DNA of 64,000 nucleotides from Paraburkholderia tropica (GCF_900109265.1 NZ_FNZM01000002.1:1-64000), one strand, 5' to 3'; positions 25,894 to 38,217 are shown, counted from the first letter of the stretch. Numbers and translations: made by a program. The notes: generated by a model not told the origin, from the sequence alone.

Positions 25894-26103
25894 TTACTCG
25901 CTGGCCGCTGCCGGCGCGGCTTCGGCGGCCGAGGCCGCACCTTTCTTGACCTTCTTTTTCTTCGGTTTCTTCACGTGCTTTTCGGTGGGCGCCGAATACG
26001 ACGACACCGCGCTCGACTCGTGAGGCGCGGCCGGCTGGGCGAACGACGGCTGCGCGAGCGCCGCGACGCCGAAGGCGGTCAACATCAACATCAGCTTCTT
26101 CAT
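25894..26103 (-). CDS. Small exported lysine-rich protein
   Basis: A 69-residue protein with a clear signal peptide (MKKLMLMLTAFGVAALAQPS, cleavage after SFA near residue 22). The mature part of about 47 residues contains VKKPKKKKVKK and an Ala/Glu-rich tail. It was not recognised as a named family. The basic cluster suggests binding to nucleic acid or anionic envelope polymers. GGAGAATCGT precedes the ATG at 26103. A longer frame to 26208 has no signal peptide at its start and is less likely. Convergent with DUF1840. Confidence 0.7.
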   Translation of the reverse strand: MKKLMLMLTAFGVAALAQPSFAQPAAPHESSAVSSYSAPTEKHVKKPKKKKVKKGAASAAEAAPAAASE

Positions 26104-26344
26104 ACGATTCTCCAAAGGCGATTTTATTAAGGACTTGCTGATGATCGAGCCGGCGCGGCGCCGGACGATGCGCGCCGCCGCGTTTGGCCAAGGGTAAAGC
26201 GCTGCCATCTTACAAAGCCGAAAAATGACGCGCGCGTAATATTCAGCCTATCGAATGGCATATGTCGGCTGGCCGCAACGCCCGCGTCCGGAGCCTGGCG
26301 GCCACGGCGCGCGGGCGGAGGCGCGGCGACTCGCCGACTTTCGC

Positions 26345-29062
<2,718 letters not shown>

Positions 29063-29130
29063 GGCGGGGGACCGGGTCGTCAGGGTTCGTCGGTGTGTCG
29101 TTTAAGGGTAGCGGGGCGTGTCGGCGCGTC

Positions 29131-30213
29131 TTATTCGACGTCGCGATACTGGCCCGGCCAGCGGCGCGGCTTGATCTCTGCGAGCGCCTTCGCGATGGCC
29201 GCGATGTGTTCGGGCGTGGTGCCGCAGCAGCCGCCGGCGACGTTCACGAGACCGGCCGTGGCGAACTCCTTCAGGAGCCCCGAGGTGTCGGCGGGCAGTT
29301 CGTCGAAGCCGGTGTCGCTCATCGGGTTCGGCAGGCCCGCGTTCGGGTAGCACGACACGTAGGTGTCGCACAGCTTCGCGAGTTCGGCGATATACGGGCG
29401 CATGAGCGCCGCGCCGAGCGCGCAGTTCAGGCCGAACGTGAGCGGCTTCGCGTGACGCAGCGAATTCCAGAACGCCTCGACGGTTTGACCCGAGAGAATG
29501 CGGCCCGAGGCGTCGGTGACGGTGCCCGAGATCATGATCGGCAGGTTCTCGCCGGTGTCCTCGAACAGCTGGTCGAGCGCGAACAGCGCGGCCTTGGCGT
29601 TGAGCGTGTCGAAGATCGTCTCGACGAGGAACAGATCGCAGCCGCCGTCCATCAGCGCCTTGGCCTGCTCGTAGTACGCGCGGCGCAGTTCCTCGAACGT
29701 CACGTTGCGCGCGCCCGGATCGTTGACGTCGGGCGAGATGCTCGCGGTCTTCGGCGTCGGTCCGATCGCGCCCGCGACGAAGCGCGGCTTGTCGGGCGTC
29801 GAGTACTGGTCGCACGCGGCGCGCGCGAGTTTCGCCGACTCCACGTTCATCTCGATGGCGAGTTCGCCCATGCCGTAGTCGTCCTGCGCCACCGTGGTCG
29901 CGCCGAACGTGTTGGTTTCGATGATGTCCGCGCCCGCGGCGAGATACTGGTCGTGAATCTCGCGGATGATCTGCGGCTGCGTGAGCGAGAGCAGTTCGTT
30001 ATTGCCCTTGATGTCGCGCGGATAGTCCTTGAAGCGCTCGCCGCGATAAGCGGCTTCGTCGAGCTTGTAGCGCTGGATCATCGTGCCCATCGCGCCGTCG
30101 AGAATCAGGATGCGCGAAGCGAGCAGCGCGGGCAGCGCGGCGCCGCGCGTGTAGCGGGTGGGCGCGGAAGTGTTCGCGGCGGGACGCGAAACGGTGTCGG
30201 CAGGCTGGTTCAT
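29131..30213 (-). CDS. Homocysteine S-methyltransferase module of split methionine synthase
   Basis: A 360-residue TIM-barrel homocysteine-methyltransferase domain that corresponds to the first module of MetH. Signatures are [54 protein letters not shown] (first zinc Cys) and [13 protein letters not shown] (the Cys-Cys zinc pair). It binds zinc and activates homocysteine for methylation by the cobalamin module encoded next. A -10-like TACAAT (30258-30263, minus strand) precedes it. No cobalamin riboswitch box was recognised in its leader. The N-terminal 25 residues are polar and unlike the family core. Confidence 0.94.
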   Translation of the reverse strand: MNQPADTVSRPAANTSAPTRYTRGAALPALLASRILILDGAMGTMIQRYKLDEAAYRGERFKDYPRDIKGNNELLSLTQPQIIREIHDQYLAAGADIIETNTFGATTVAQDDYGMGELAIEMNVESAKLARAACDQYSTPDKPRFVAGAIGPTPKTASISPDVNDPGARNVTFEELRRAYYEQAKALMDGGCDLFLVETIFDTLNAKAALFALDQLFEDTGENLPIMISGTVTDASGRILSGQTVEAFWNSLRHAKPLTFGLNCALGAALMRPYIAELAKLCDTYVSCYPNAGLPNPMSDTGFDELPADTSGLLKEFATAGLVNVAGGCCGTTPEHIAAIAKALAEIKPRRWPGQYRDVE

Positions 30214-30257
30214 GGATCGCGAGCGGGCGTGGAGCCGGTTGGACGGGGAAACCCGTT

Positions 30258-30263
30258 ATTGTA
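30258..30263 (-). promoter_or_regulatory. -10-like element upstream of split metH
   Basis: TACAAT on the minus strand, in the only AT-rich spot of the 269-base gap upstream of the methyltransferase start. No matching -35 was found, so the call is tentative. Confidence 0.35.
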
Positions 30264-30391
30264 GCCGCAGCCGGGGCGCCGCGCTGACGCGCAAGGCCCG
30301 CAGCGGGCTGGGGGCGAGGGCGCGCGGGCGCGCAGCGGCGAGGCGTGAGAACTGGCGCGTCGCGCGGACGAAGCAAACCCGCCGGACAAAG

Positions 30392-30427
30392 AAAACCCCG
30401 CGCGACCGCGAGGCCAGGCGGGGTTTT
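30392..30427 (-). terminator. Terminator of the DUF3567 gene
   Basis: AAAACCCCGC (30392-30401) pairs with GCGGGGTTTT (30418-30427). On the minus strand the stem ends in a T-rich arm, placed just after the DUF3567 stop. Confidence 0.8.
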
Positions 30428-30482
30428 CCGGGCGGGGTGCCGCCGCTGCGCGTCGCCGGTTCGCGGCGACGCGCTCAGAGGG

Positions 30483-30740
30483 TCAGTGGAGCACCACGGG
30501 TTGCTGCATCAGACTGTCGAACTGTCCGAGGAATTCGTCAACCTCGTCGAGCGACTGGTCTTCCTCCATCAACTTCTGTACGTCTTCGCGAAAACGCGCG
30601 GCCATTGCGCCGTCGATGAAGATCTCGCGACGCGAGTTCTTGTCGACGATCTCGTACCCGCCCGAGCGCATGGCGACATGGCCGTCCTGCGGCGGAAACT
30701 CGACAACGCAATAATTCGGACTGTTGTAGATCATCTGCAT
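30483..30740 (-). CDS. DUF3567 family protein
   Basis: An 85-residue protein matching DUF3567, a small family confined largely to Betaproteobacteria. The N-terminus MQMIYNSPNYCVVEFPP is the family hallmark, followed by GGYEIVDKNSRREIFIDG and an acidic helix (SLDEVDEFLGQFDSL). It is cytoplasmic, with no signal or membrane segment. Function unknown. GGAGT precedes the ATG. It is a single gene with its own terminator, between the split metH and a hydrolase. Confidence 0.9.
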   Translation of the reverse strand: MQMIYNSPNYCVVEFPPQDGHVAMRSGGYEIVDKNSRREIFIDGAMAARFREDVQKLMEEDQSLDEVDEFLGQFDSLMQQPVVLH

Positions 30741-30907
30741 GGCGACACTCCTTTTTCCTGTGCTCCCTCACTGCTTGAGTTGATACATGGAGCGTTCGTT
30801 CTGGAATTCAAGGGGTGGGTCCCACTGCACCTCTTGTTTTCGACTGCTCTCCCTCGGGGTTCCGTCTGTTTCAGTCTTTGCTTCGTGATGCTACCGGGTG
30901 CAACTTC

Positions 30908-31696
30908 TTAGACCTGCTGGCGAAGAAACGTTTCAAGCAAGGCCGCGAATCCTTGCGACTCCTCTACCGGGGCCAGATGCGCGGCGTCGAGCAATTCGTA
31001 GCGTGCGCCCGCGATGGCCCGCGCGAGTGCTTCGGTGTGTGCGGGCGGCGTGCCGCTGTCGTGACGCCCCGCGACGGCGAGCGTGGGCACGCGCAGCCGC
31101 GCGAGCCGCTCGTGCACGTCGAAGTCGCGTAGCGCCTCGCAGGCGCGTGCATAACCTTCAGCAGGCGTGCGTAACAACACGTCGCAGACTTGCGCGACCG
31201 TATCGCGATGCGTCCGGCGGAAATCCGCCGTGAACCAGCGCGCCATCGTCACGTCGGCGAGCGCGGCGAGACCTTCGCGTCGTACGAGCGCGGCGCGCTC
31301 GTTCCAGCTCTCGCGCGCTTCGGGCGCGGTGCGGCTCGCGGTGTCGCAAAGCGTGAGTGAGAGCACGCGCTCCGCGTAATCGAGTGCGAACTGTTGCGCG
31401 ATCATGCCGCCCATCGACATGCCCACGAGATGCGTCGCGCGAATGTCGCGGTCGTCGAGCAGCGCGGCGAGATCGGCGGCGAGTTCGCGCATGCCGAAAG
31501 CCTCGTGCGCGACCGCGCTGCCGCCATGGCCGCGCACGTCGTAGCGCAGCACGCGATGACGATGGCGGAAGTGTCCCGCAAGCGCATCCCACACCGTGAG
31601 ATCGCCACCCAGCTGGTGAATGAACGTCAGCGCCGGGCCCCCGCTGCGGTCTTCGAAGACGTAGCGCGTATCGATGCCGTTGACAGTCGCTTGCAT
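30908..31696 (-). CDS. Alpha/beta hydrolase, 3-oxoadipate enol-lactonase-like
   Basis: A 262-residue alpha/beta hydrolase similar to PcaD-type enol-lactonases. FIHQLGGDLTVWD forms the oxyanion loop, VGMSMGGMIAQQFAL gives nucleophile Ser94, AGRHDSGTPP the Asp and DAAHLAPVEES the His. The expected reaction is hydrolysis of an enol-lactone or ester. No other protocatechuate-pathway genes are nearby, so the assignment to beta-ketoadipate breakdown is weak. The ATG at 31696 follows AAGGAGG, a strong ribosome-binding site. A longer frame adds 25 residues without similarity. Appears monocistronic. Confidence 0.8.
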   Translation of the reverse strand: MQATVNGIDTRYVFEDRSGGPALTFIHQLGGDLTVWDALAGHFRHRHRVLRYDVRGHGGSAVAHEAFGMRELAADLAALLDDRDIRATHLVGMSMGGMIAQQFALDYAERVLSLTLCDTASRTAPEARESWNERAALVRREGLAALADVTMARWFTADFRRTHRDTVAQVCDVLLRTPAEGYARACEALRDFDVHERLARLRVPTLAVAGRHDSGTPPAHTEALARAIAGARYELLDAAHLAPVEESQGFAALLETFLRQQV

Positions 31697-32183
31697 GCGT
31701 TCCTCCTTCACCGTAGTGGGTTGGGAGTCAGGCTGATTGCGCGGTACTGCCCGAACGCACGGTTGTCGCAAGCGGCGCGCCTGAAAGCGGCGCGCGATGA
31801 TGCCGACCGGCGTTCATGGCGCTATCCGTGATGCATCGCGGACGTTCGTGAGTCTCTTGCCGTTATGTGCAACGGTTGTGCGTGACGCTGTATTCCGTGT
31901 TGCGTACGACACGGCCTCCCTCGAGCCGTTTCTTCAGTCCTTTCTGTTGCTCGCCTTGCAGTCGTTCTGCGTGACTTCGCGGGGCGCTCGAAGGCTGGTG
32001 CCGGGCGCTGCGCCGCGTAAGCGGCAGACGGTGCATAGCCGTCTGCGCGCGTGGCCAAAGCGGGTCGCTTTGTCGATTCCAGTATGCGCTATTTCCCAAA
32101 ACCGTGCGGAAAGATGGGCGGCTTTTGCGGCGTGCGCGCGACTTCTTTGCGACCCAGTGTGCGCTGACGCGCGCAATGGCGTT
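31697..32183. other. 487-base gap, no convincing gene
   Basis: Short frames exist on both strands but none has a ribosome-binding site plus family similarity. A strong hairpin GCAGACGG/CCGTCTGC (32024-32046) lies about 140 bases downstream of the DUF3108 stop and could act in its 3' end. Composition is a little AT-richer than neighbouring genes. Confidence 0.55.
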
Positions 32184-33665
32184 TCAGGGATGAAGCGGAG
32201 CGTCGGCGGGCGGCAGCGAGGGCGTTGCAGGCGATGAAGATTCCGGCGTCGCCGAGGGCTGCGCGACCGCTGGCGCATCGGTTGGCGCGGCGTTGCTGTT
32301 CTCGCTGCCGCCTGCCGTGGGGGCGGCTGCGGACGAGGCATCCGGCGTGGCCGGCGTGGCCGGCGGCGCATTCGTCATATCGGTCGACGGCGTGGAGGGC
32401 GCTGCATTCGGCGAGGCATTCGTCGGCACTGCATTCGGCGCAACATTCGACGCTGCGTCCGGCGCTGCATTCTGCGTGGCATCCGGCGCAGCGTTGCTTG
32501 CGCTGCCGCCGCCAGGCGGCACCAGCGCGCCGCGCCAGACCAGTTCGAATTCGTTGCCGTTCGGCTCCGTCTGCATGATGCGCACGGGCAGCCAGCCGAG
32601 CGCGGGCGCGAGCCAGACGTCGATGCGGCGTTTGTCGCCGTCATGGCGCGGCAGGCGCATGAAATGACGCGCGGTCACGTAGCCGTGATCGGTGCTCACC
32701 GTTTCGTCGCCGATGGTGGTGATGGGCCAGCTCTCGCCGCTGTCGTTGTCGGCGACATAGAACTCGCGCGTGACGCCGGGCTTGTACGTCTCCGGATCGC
32801 CGCGCACCAAACTCGCGAGTTGCATGACCATGCTGAAGCGGTCCTGCGCGCCGTCGGGCAGCGCGAGCGAATTCGGCGTCCGCGTAAAAACGATCTGCTT
32901 CTGGTCGCGATTGAACACGGTGACGTCGGCGGGACGGCGGCCGCGTTTCTCGATGTACTGATCGGGCGCGAGGCCGAACGGATCGACGTGACCCTTGCTG
33001 GTCCAGCTGAAGGTGCCGACGAAAGGCAGCGGTACTTCGACGACCATCTCGTAGTGCTGGCCGTCGCTCTTCCAGTGGATCGTGCCGGGCTGATTGCGCA
33101 CGCCGTTATAAAACGTGTCGTACTGCAATTCGCCCGACGGCGGCACCGAAAACTTGAGGCCGTGCGAGGCCTGGGCGGCTTGTGCAGACGGGTTGTTGCC
33201 GTTGCCGCCGCCCTTGGCCGCGGCGGTGCCGCTCGCGCCGGTCGCGGCGCTGGCGGCCGATGCGTCCGATGCCGCCGAAGCGTCCGATGCCGCATCCGCG
33301 CTCGATGCCGGCGTCTCGGGCGCGGCGGCGACGTTGGGGTGCGGATGAGGCTGCGGCGGCGCGACGGCCTGTAGCGTGTGCGGCGGCGCGGGCGCGCGCT
33401 TGACCGGGGCCGGTCTGGCGGGCTTCGGCGCGGGCGTCTGCGCCGCGCCGGCGGGGCGCGCCTGCTGCTCGATGCGCTCGGTCTTGAGCAGACGCACCTG
33501 CACGGGCACATGCACCTTCGCGGCCGAGGGCGGCGCGCCGTGATGCCGCTCGAACCACTCGGCGGCGAGCCAATGCAGCACCGTCACCGCGACGAACACG
33601 GCCACCCAGCGCCAGGGGCGCGCTCGGGCGGGGTTGCGGCGGTTGTCGGCGGCGGAGGTGGACAT
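32184..33665 (-). CDS. DUF3108 domain protein with low-complexity ends
   Basis: A 493-residue protein. A short basic N-terminus leads to one membrane helix (WRWVAVFVAVTVLHWLAAEWF, about 18-38), then a Pro/Ala-rich linker (60-165). The DUF3108 domain (about 170-385) follows: SGELQYDTFYNGVRNQPGTI, YEMVVEVPLPFVGTFSWTS, LGWLPVRIMQTEPNGNEFEL. The last 100 residues are Asn/Ala/Pro/Thr repeats encoded by degenerate DNA repeats around 32395-32500. DUF3108 is probably a periplasmic lipid or glycan-binding beta fold, but its role is not established. Long low-complexity arms on both sides make the protein larger than most members. Confidence 0.82.
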   Translation of the reverse strand: MSTSAADNRRNPARARPWRWVAVFVAVTVLHWLAAEWFERHHGAPPSAAKVHVPVQVRLLKTERIEQQARPAGAAQTPAPKPARPAPVKRAPAPPHTLQAVAPPQPHPHPNVAAAPETPASSADAASDASAASDASAASAATGASGTAAAKGGGNGNNPSAQAAQASHGLKFSVPPSGELQYDTFYNGVRNQPGTIHWKSDGQHYEMVVEVPLPFVGTFSWTSKGHVDPFGLAPDQYIEKRGRRPADVTVFNRDQKQIVFTRTPNSLALPDGAQDRFSMVMQLASLVRGDPETYKPGVTREFYVADNDSGESWPITTIGDETVSTDHGYVTARHFMRLPRHDGDKRRIDVWLAPALGWLPVRIMQTEPNGNEFELVWRGALVPPGGGSASNAAPDATQNAAPDAASNVAPNAVPTNASPNAAPSTPSTDMTNAPPATPATPDASSAAAPTAGGSENSNAAPTDAPAVAQPSATPESSSPATPSLPPADAPLHP

Positions 33666-33793
33666 CGGAGCGTTGGGGTTGGATGGGGTGTGTCGCAGGC
33701 GTTACTGTGACATGTCGCACCCACGCGCTGCAAAAAGGCGCGCCAGCGCGCCCAGAGGCTCATCCCGGGCGCACGCCGCGTGCCGCCGTTCCG

Positions 33794-34702
33794 TCAGCGT
33801 TCCACGGGGCTGTACCCCAATTCATACGAGAGTTTATCGGCGCATGCGCGCAGCGCCGTATCCACCGCGCCGTTCCAGCCGATATCGAACGCCCCTTCGT
33901 GGCCGAGCGCGATCAGCCCGAGCGCCAGTTCGCCGCTCGCGTCGAACACCGGCGTGCAGAACGCGTGGATGGTCGGCAGCAGCATGCCTTCCACGCGCGC
34001 CGCGCCGTGCTCGCGCACGTCGGCGAGCGCGCGTTCGAGTTCGTCGGCCGTGCGCGGCGTGGAGCCGTACGAGAAGTGCTGCGCGCTGCCCAGTTCGCGC
34101 TCGATCATCGGCGCGGTCTTGCTGCGCGGCAGGTAGGCGGCGAACAGCAGGCCGGTCGCGGAGCTGAGCATCGGCATGACGTCGCCGAGCTTGAGCGACG
34201 CCTTGGCCGGATGCGTCGATTCCAGCCAGTGCACGACGGTCGGCCCCTGGTTGCCCCACACGGCGATGCCCACGGTGATGTCGAGCGCGTCGCGCAGTTC
34301 GGCCAGCGCGAGGCGCGCGAGCTTCACGCCGTCCACGCGCGCGAGCCGCGCAAGACCGAGTTGCAGCGCGAAACCGCCGAGTTCGTAGCGCCCGGACAGC
34401 GGATCCTGCGCGACCATGCCGAGGCGCAGAAAGCTCACGAGATAGCGATGCGCCTTCGCCGGACTCATGCCCGCGCGTTGCGCGAGGTCGCGCAGCATCA
34501 TCGCGCGCGGCTCGTTCGTCAGCACCTCGAGCAGGCGGAAACCCACTTCGATCGACTGGATGCCCGAGCGCAGTTTTTCCTCGCCGCCTTCGCCGTGTTC
34601 CGCGCTTTCGTTGACGTCGTCGAGATCGGCATCGGTGTCGGCGAGGGCCGTGGACGCGGCGAGAGTGCGGGCGCTGGGCGCGGAGCGGGGGGACTTCGGC
34701 AT
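33794..34702 (-). CDS. IclR-family transcriptional regulator
   Basis: A 302-residue IclR protein. After an acidic extension of about 45 residues comes the winged helix-turn-helix (SIEVGFRLLEVLTNEPRAMM, LAQRAGMSPAKAHRYLVSFLR) and then the IclR effector domain (about 120-295; LAGVD-type contacts, HAFCTPVFDASGELALGL). These regulators repress or activate catabolic genes depending on an aromatic or organic acid ligand. It is divergent from a fumarylacetoacetase-family gene, which it probably controls with a tyrosine or homogentisate-related effector. The N-terminal extension is longer than usual; an internal start is possible. Confidence 0.92.
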   Translation of the reverse strand: MPKSPRSAPSARTLAASTALADTDADLDDVNESAEHGEGGEEKLRSGIQSIEVGFRLLEVLTNEPRAMMLRDLAQRAGMSPAKAHRYLVSFLRLGMVAQDPLSGRYELGGFALQLGLARLARVDGVKLARLALAELRDALDITVGIAVWGNQGPTVVHWLESTHPAKASLKLGDVMPMLSSATGLLFAAYLPRSKTAPMIERELGSAQHFSYGSTPRTADELERALADVREHGAARVEGMLLPTIHAFCTPVFDASGELALGLIALGHEGAFDIGWNGAVDTALRACADKLSYELGYSPVER

Positions 34703-34800
34703 GAAGGCGTCGATGTTTTTGAGGCGGTCGTCGGGGCGGATCGGGGCGCGGCGGATTCAGGCAACGGGCCAGCGACGTGGCAGGCAAACCTGCGCGCTGC

Positions 34801-34830
34801 TTGGGTCGCGCCGATTCACCATCGTAGAAT
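34801..34830 (+). promoter_or_regulatory. Candidate sigma-70 promoter of the fumarylacetoacetase-family gene
   Basis: TTGGGT (34801-34806) and TAGAAT (34825-34830) are 18 bases apart, 34 bases before the ATG. The -10 lies inside a TAGA-N10-TCTA dyad (34825-34842) that the divergent IclR protein could bind. Confidence 0.5.
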
Positions 34831-34863
34831 ACATTTCCTCTATCGTCATCCACGCCTCACCAC

Positions 34864-35853
34864 ATGAAACTTGCCACGCTGAAGGACGGCACCCGCGACG
34901 GCCAGCTGATCGTCGTTTCCCGCGACCTGCGCAGCGCCGCCATCGCCGATGCGATCGCGCCCACGTTGCAGCGCGTGCTCGACGACTGGCGCTTCTACGC
35001 GCCGCAACTGCTCGACCTCTACGAAGCGCTCAACCAGGGCCGCGCCCGCAACACCTTCAGCTTCGACGCCCGCGACTGCATGGCGCCGCTGCCGCGCGCC
35101 TATCAGTGGGCCGACGGCTCGGCTTACGTGAACCACGTCGAGCTGGTGCGGCGCGCGCGCGGCGCGGAGATGCCGCCCGAGTTCTGGACCGATCCGCTCA
35201 TGTACCAGGGCGGCAGCGACGACTTCATCGGTCCGACCGACGACATCGTGTGCGCCTCGGAAGCCTTCGGTATCGACTTCGAAGCAGAAGTGGCGGTGAT
35301 CACCGGCGACGTGCCGATGGGCGCGGGCGCCGACGAAGCGCTCAAGGCCGTGCGCCTCATCGGGCTGGTCAACGACGTGTCGCTGCGCAACCTGATTCCC
35401 GCCGAACTCGCGAAGGGTTTCGGCTTTTTCCAGAGCAAGCCGGCCACGTCGTTTTCGCCGGTCTTCGTCACGCCCGACGAACTCGGCGAGCACTGGCGCG
35501 AAGGCCGCGTGCATCTACCGATGCTGGTCTGGTGGAACAACAAGAAGGTCGGTCAGCCCGACGCGGGCACCGACATGGTGTTCCACTTCGGCCAGCTGAT
35601 CGCGCACGCGGCGAAGACGCGCAATCTGCGCGCCGGCGCGATCGTCGGTTCGGGCACGGTCTCGAACAAGGACGCGAAGCGCGGCTACTGCTGCATCGCC
35701 GAGAAGCGCTGCCTCGAAACCATCGAGCACGGCGAGGCGAGCACGGGCTTCATGAAGTTCGGCGATTCCGTGAAGATCGAGATGTTCGACGACGCGGGCA
35801 AGTCGATCTTCGGCGCGATCGATCAGGCCGTCGCGCCGCTCGGCGGCGAGTGA
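34864..35853 (+). CDS. Fumarylacetoacetate hydrolase family protein
   Basis: A 329-residue FAH-superfamily enzyme with an N-terminal FAH_N-like part and the catalytic fold. Metal ligands are suggested by GIDFEAEVAVITGDVP (Asp-x-Glu), with GLVNDVSLRNLIP and ATSFSPVFVTPDEL downstream, and GSGTVSNKD nearer the end. It would cleave fumarylpyruvate or fumarylacetoacetate in tyrosine or gentisate breakdown using Mg or Ca. Homogentisate dioxygenase is not next to it. Length suits bacterial FAH rather than the 420-residue eukaryotic type. Divergent IclR regulator and a good promoter upstream. Confidence 0.88.
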   Translation: MKLATLKDGTRDGQLIVVSRDLRSAAIADAIAPTLQRVLDDWRFYAPQLLDLYEALNQGRARNTFSFDARDCMAPLPRAYQWADGSAYVNHVELVRRARGAEMPPEFWTDPLMYQGGSDDFIGPTDDIVCASEAFGIDFEAEVAVITGDVPMGAGADEALKAVRLIGLVNDVSLRNLIPAELAKGFGFFQSKPATSFSPVFVTPDELGEHWREGRVHLPMLVWWNNKKVGQPDAGTDMVFHFGQLIAHAAKTRNLRAGAIVGSGTVSNKDAKRGYCCIAEKRCLETIEHGEASTGFMKFGDSVKIEMFDDAGKSIFGAIDQAVAPLGGE

Positions 35854-36117
35854 GCGCGCGTCGGCGCATGCAGGGCGCCTGAAAGGGTTTCGCCGGATGC
35901 CGCGCGCGCCGCGTGCGGCTACACTGGCACACGCGCTAACGACGGCGCTGACGACGGCGCACCACCTGTCGCGGTGAGCGCGACATCGCCGTAGAACAAA
36001 TCCGTAGAGCACGCAGGAAAAGCTGTAGCCGCATCGAAGCCGTACGCAGAATACGCTCGTCCAACATCACGCGATCCGCGCCGCCGCGTGGCTGCCGCGC
36101 GATCGACCGGAGACACC

Positions 36118-37320
36118 ATGCCGCGCTTTCGCACCCGCCGCTTTTCCTGGGCGTCCGCCGTTTCGCCTCTGTCGTTTTTTATCCCGCCGCTCTCGTTGCT
36201 CGCGCTGTTCGCGTTGCCTTCGCTCGCGTTCGCGCAGATCAAGATCGGTCTCGTGCTTTCGCTGACGGGGCCGGCCGCGTCGCTCGGCATTCCGGCGCGC
36301 GATACCGCCGCGATGCTGCCCACGCAGATCGCGGGCCAGCAGGTGCAGTACATCGTGCTCGACGACGCGTCCGACACCACGCAAGCCGTGCAGGACACGA
36401 AGAAGCTCATCGACGAGCAACACGTGGACGCGATCATCGGTTCGTCGATCACGCCCAACACGCTGGCGATGCTCGACGTGATCGCGCAAGGCGAAACGCC
36501 GACGATCTCGCTGGCCTCGTCGGCGAAGATCATCGAGCCCGTCGACGACAAGCGTCACTGGATGTTCAAGACGCCGCAGACCGACGCGATGATGGCGGGC
36601 GCGATCGCCGAACACGCCGCCGCACACAACGTCAAGACGCTCGCGTACATCGGGCAGGCCGACGCACTCGGCGACGCGTTCTACGCCGAAGTCGCGAAGG
36701 CGGCGCAGGCGCACGGAATTCGCGTCGTCGCGAACGAGCGCTTCAATCGCACCGATGCGAGCGTGACGGGACAGGCGCTGCGCATCGTCGCCGCGAAGCC
36801 CGACGCCGTGGTGGTGGGCGCGGCCGGCACGCCCGCCGCGCTGCCGCCGAAGGCGCTCAAGGAGCGCGGCTACACGGGCCTCGTCTATCACAATCACGGT
36901 GTCGGCAATCGCGATTTCCTGCGCGTGTGCGGCGCCGACTGCAACGGCACGTTCCTGCCCGCGAGTCCGGTGCTGGTGGCCGCGCAACTGCCCGACAACC
37001 GGCCCGAGCGGCGTCTCGCGCTCGACTACATTGCGCGTTACGAAGCGCGATACGGCGCGGGATCGGTGTCGGCGTTCGGGGCCTATGCGTGGGACGCGGG
37101 ACTGCTGCTCGACAGCGCGATTCCCGTCGCGCTGAAGTCGGCGGCGCCCGGCACGAGCGCGTTCCGTCATGCGTTGCGCGATGCCATCGAAGCCACGCGC
37201 GGTCTGCAGACGACCAACGGCGTCGTCAACATGAGCACGACCGATCACCTCGGCCTCGACGCCCGCGCGCGCGTGATGGTCGAAATCGAAAACGGAAAAT
37301 GGGTCTGGCAGCCGCATTGA
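36118..37320 (+). CDS. Branched-chain amino-acid ABC transporter substrate-binding protein (LivJ-like)
   Basis: A 400-residue Peripla_BP_6 protein. A signal peptide ends at AFA (about residue 40). Then come IKIGLVLSLTGPAASLGIPARD, QVQYIVLDDASDTTQAVQDTKKL, IIGSSITPNTLAML and TISLASSAKIIEPVDDKRHWMFKTPQ, the amino-acid pocket pattern of the LivJ/LivK family. It also contains a Cys pair (RVCGADC). It binds hydrophobic amino acids or related acids in the periplasm. No permease or ATPase genes accompany it, so it is an orphan receptor. GGAG precedes the ATG. The ligand may differ from leucine and could be an aromatic acid. Confidence 0.9.
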   Translation: MPRFRTRRFSWASAVSPLSFFIPPLSLLALFALPSLAFAQIKIGLVLSLTGPAASLGIPARDTAAMLPTQIAGQQVQYIVLDDASDTTQAVQDTKKLIDEQHVDAIIGSSITPNTLAMLDVIAQGETPTISLASSAKIIEPVDDKRHWMFKTPQTDAMMAGAIAEHAAAHNVKTLAYIGQADALGDAFYAEVAKAAQAHGIRVVANERFNRTDASVTGQALRIVAAKPDAVVVGAAGTPAALPPKALKERGYTGLVYHNHGVGNRDFLRVCGADCNGTFLPASPVLVAAQLPDNRPERRLALDYIARYEARYGAGSVSAFGAYAWDAGLLLDSAIPVALKSAAPGTSAFRHALRDAIEATRGLQTTNGVVNMSTTDHLGLDARARVMVEIENGKWVWQPH

Positions 37321-37392
37321 GGCGTGTACGCAGCGGCTGTCCAATAAATTGGTCATCCGAAATAAATCAGCAGGATCAGCAAGGAGCGCCTC

Positions 37393-38217
37393 ATGAACGA
37401 CACCTTTTACGCCCGCTATCACGCCCTGCAGGTGCGTCGGCATCCGCACGGCATCGTCGAGATCGTGATGAGCGGCGAAGGCACGAACAAGAGCGGCCTT
37501 GCCACCGCCGACGCGAACATGCATCGCGAACTCGCCGAAATCTGGCGCGACGTCGACCGCGATCCGGACGCGCGCGTGGCCGTGATTCGCGGCGAGGGCA
37601 AGGGCTTTTCGGCAGGCGGCGATCTCGCGCTCGTCGAAGACATGGCGCTGCATTTCGACGTGCGCGCGCGTGTCTGGCGCGAGGCGCGCGATCTCGTCTA
37701 CAACGTCATCAACTGCAGCAAGCCGATCGTCTCGGCGATGCACGGGCCGGCCGTGGGCGCGGGTCTCGTCGCGGGGCTGCTCGCCGATATTTCGATCGCC
37801 ACGAAAAGCGCGCGCATCATCGACGGGCATACGCGGCTGGGCGTGGCCGCGGGCGACCACGCGGCGATCGTCTGGCCGCTGCTGTGTGGCATGGCGAAGG
37901 CGAAGTATTACCTGCTGCTCTGCGAGCCGGTGAGCGGCGAGGAGGCGGAGCGCATCGGGCTCGTGTCGCTGGCCGTCGACGAAAACGACTTGCTGCCGAA
38001 AGCGTTCGAGGTGGCGAAGCGGCTGGCCAATGGCTCGCAGACCGCGCTGCGCTGGACCAAGTACGCGCTCAACAACTGGCTGCGGCAGGCGGGACCGAAC
38101 TTCGATACCTCGCTCGCGCTCGAATTCATGGGCTTCTCGGGGCCGGACGTGCGCGAAGGCGTGCAGTCGCTGCGCGAGCGTCGCGCGCCGGACTTTCCGG
38201 GCGGCGATCCGTTCTGA
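37393..38217 (+). CDS. Enoyl-CoA hydratase/isomerase family protein
   Basis: A 274-residue crotonase-fold protein. The oxyanion-hole segments are [15 protein letters not shown] and [20 protein letters not shown]. The third block reads [21 protein letters not shown], where the two classical Glu residues of enoyl-CoA hydratase are not in their usual places (His and Asp appear instead), which marks a distinct subgroup. It probably hydrates or isomerises enoyl-CoA, but the altered acid/base residues make the reaction uncertain. AAGGAG lies 8 bases before the ATG. The gap to the preceding receptor gene is 72 bases, so co-transcription is possible. Confidence 0.87.
   Translation: MNDTFYARYHALQVRRHPHGIVEIVMSGEGTNKSGLATADANMHRELAEIWRDVDRDPDARVAVIRGEGKGFSAGGDLALVEDMALHFDVRARVWREARDLVYNVINCSKPIVSAMHGPAVGAGLVAGLLADISIATKSARIIDGHTRLGVAAGDHAAIVWPLLCGMAKAKYYLLLCEPVSGEEAERIGLVSLAVDENDLLPKAFEVAKRLANGSQTALRWTKYALNNWLRQAGPNFDTSLALEFMGFSGPDVREGVQSLRERRAPDFPGGDPF

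Noticed and set aside
30214-30391. Cobalamin or S-adenosylhomocysteine riboswitch upstream of split metH
   Set aside because: I could not find the B12-box or the conserved SAH core in this leader. A covariance-model scan would be needed to settle it.
31797-32237. A 146-codon open frame in the gap after the hydrolase gene
   Set aside because: Irregular composition, no family similarity, no convincing ribosome-binding site, and it runs into the DUF3108 gene on the other strand.
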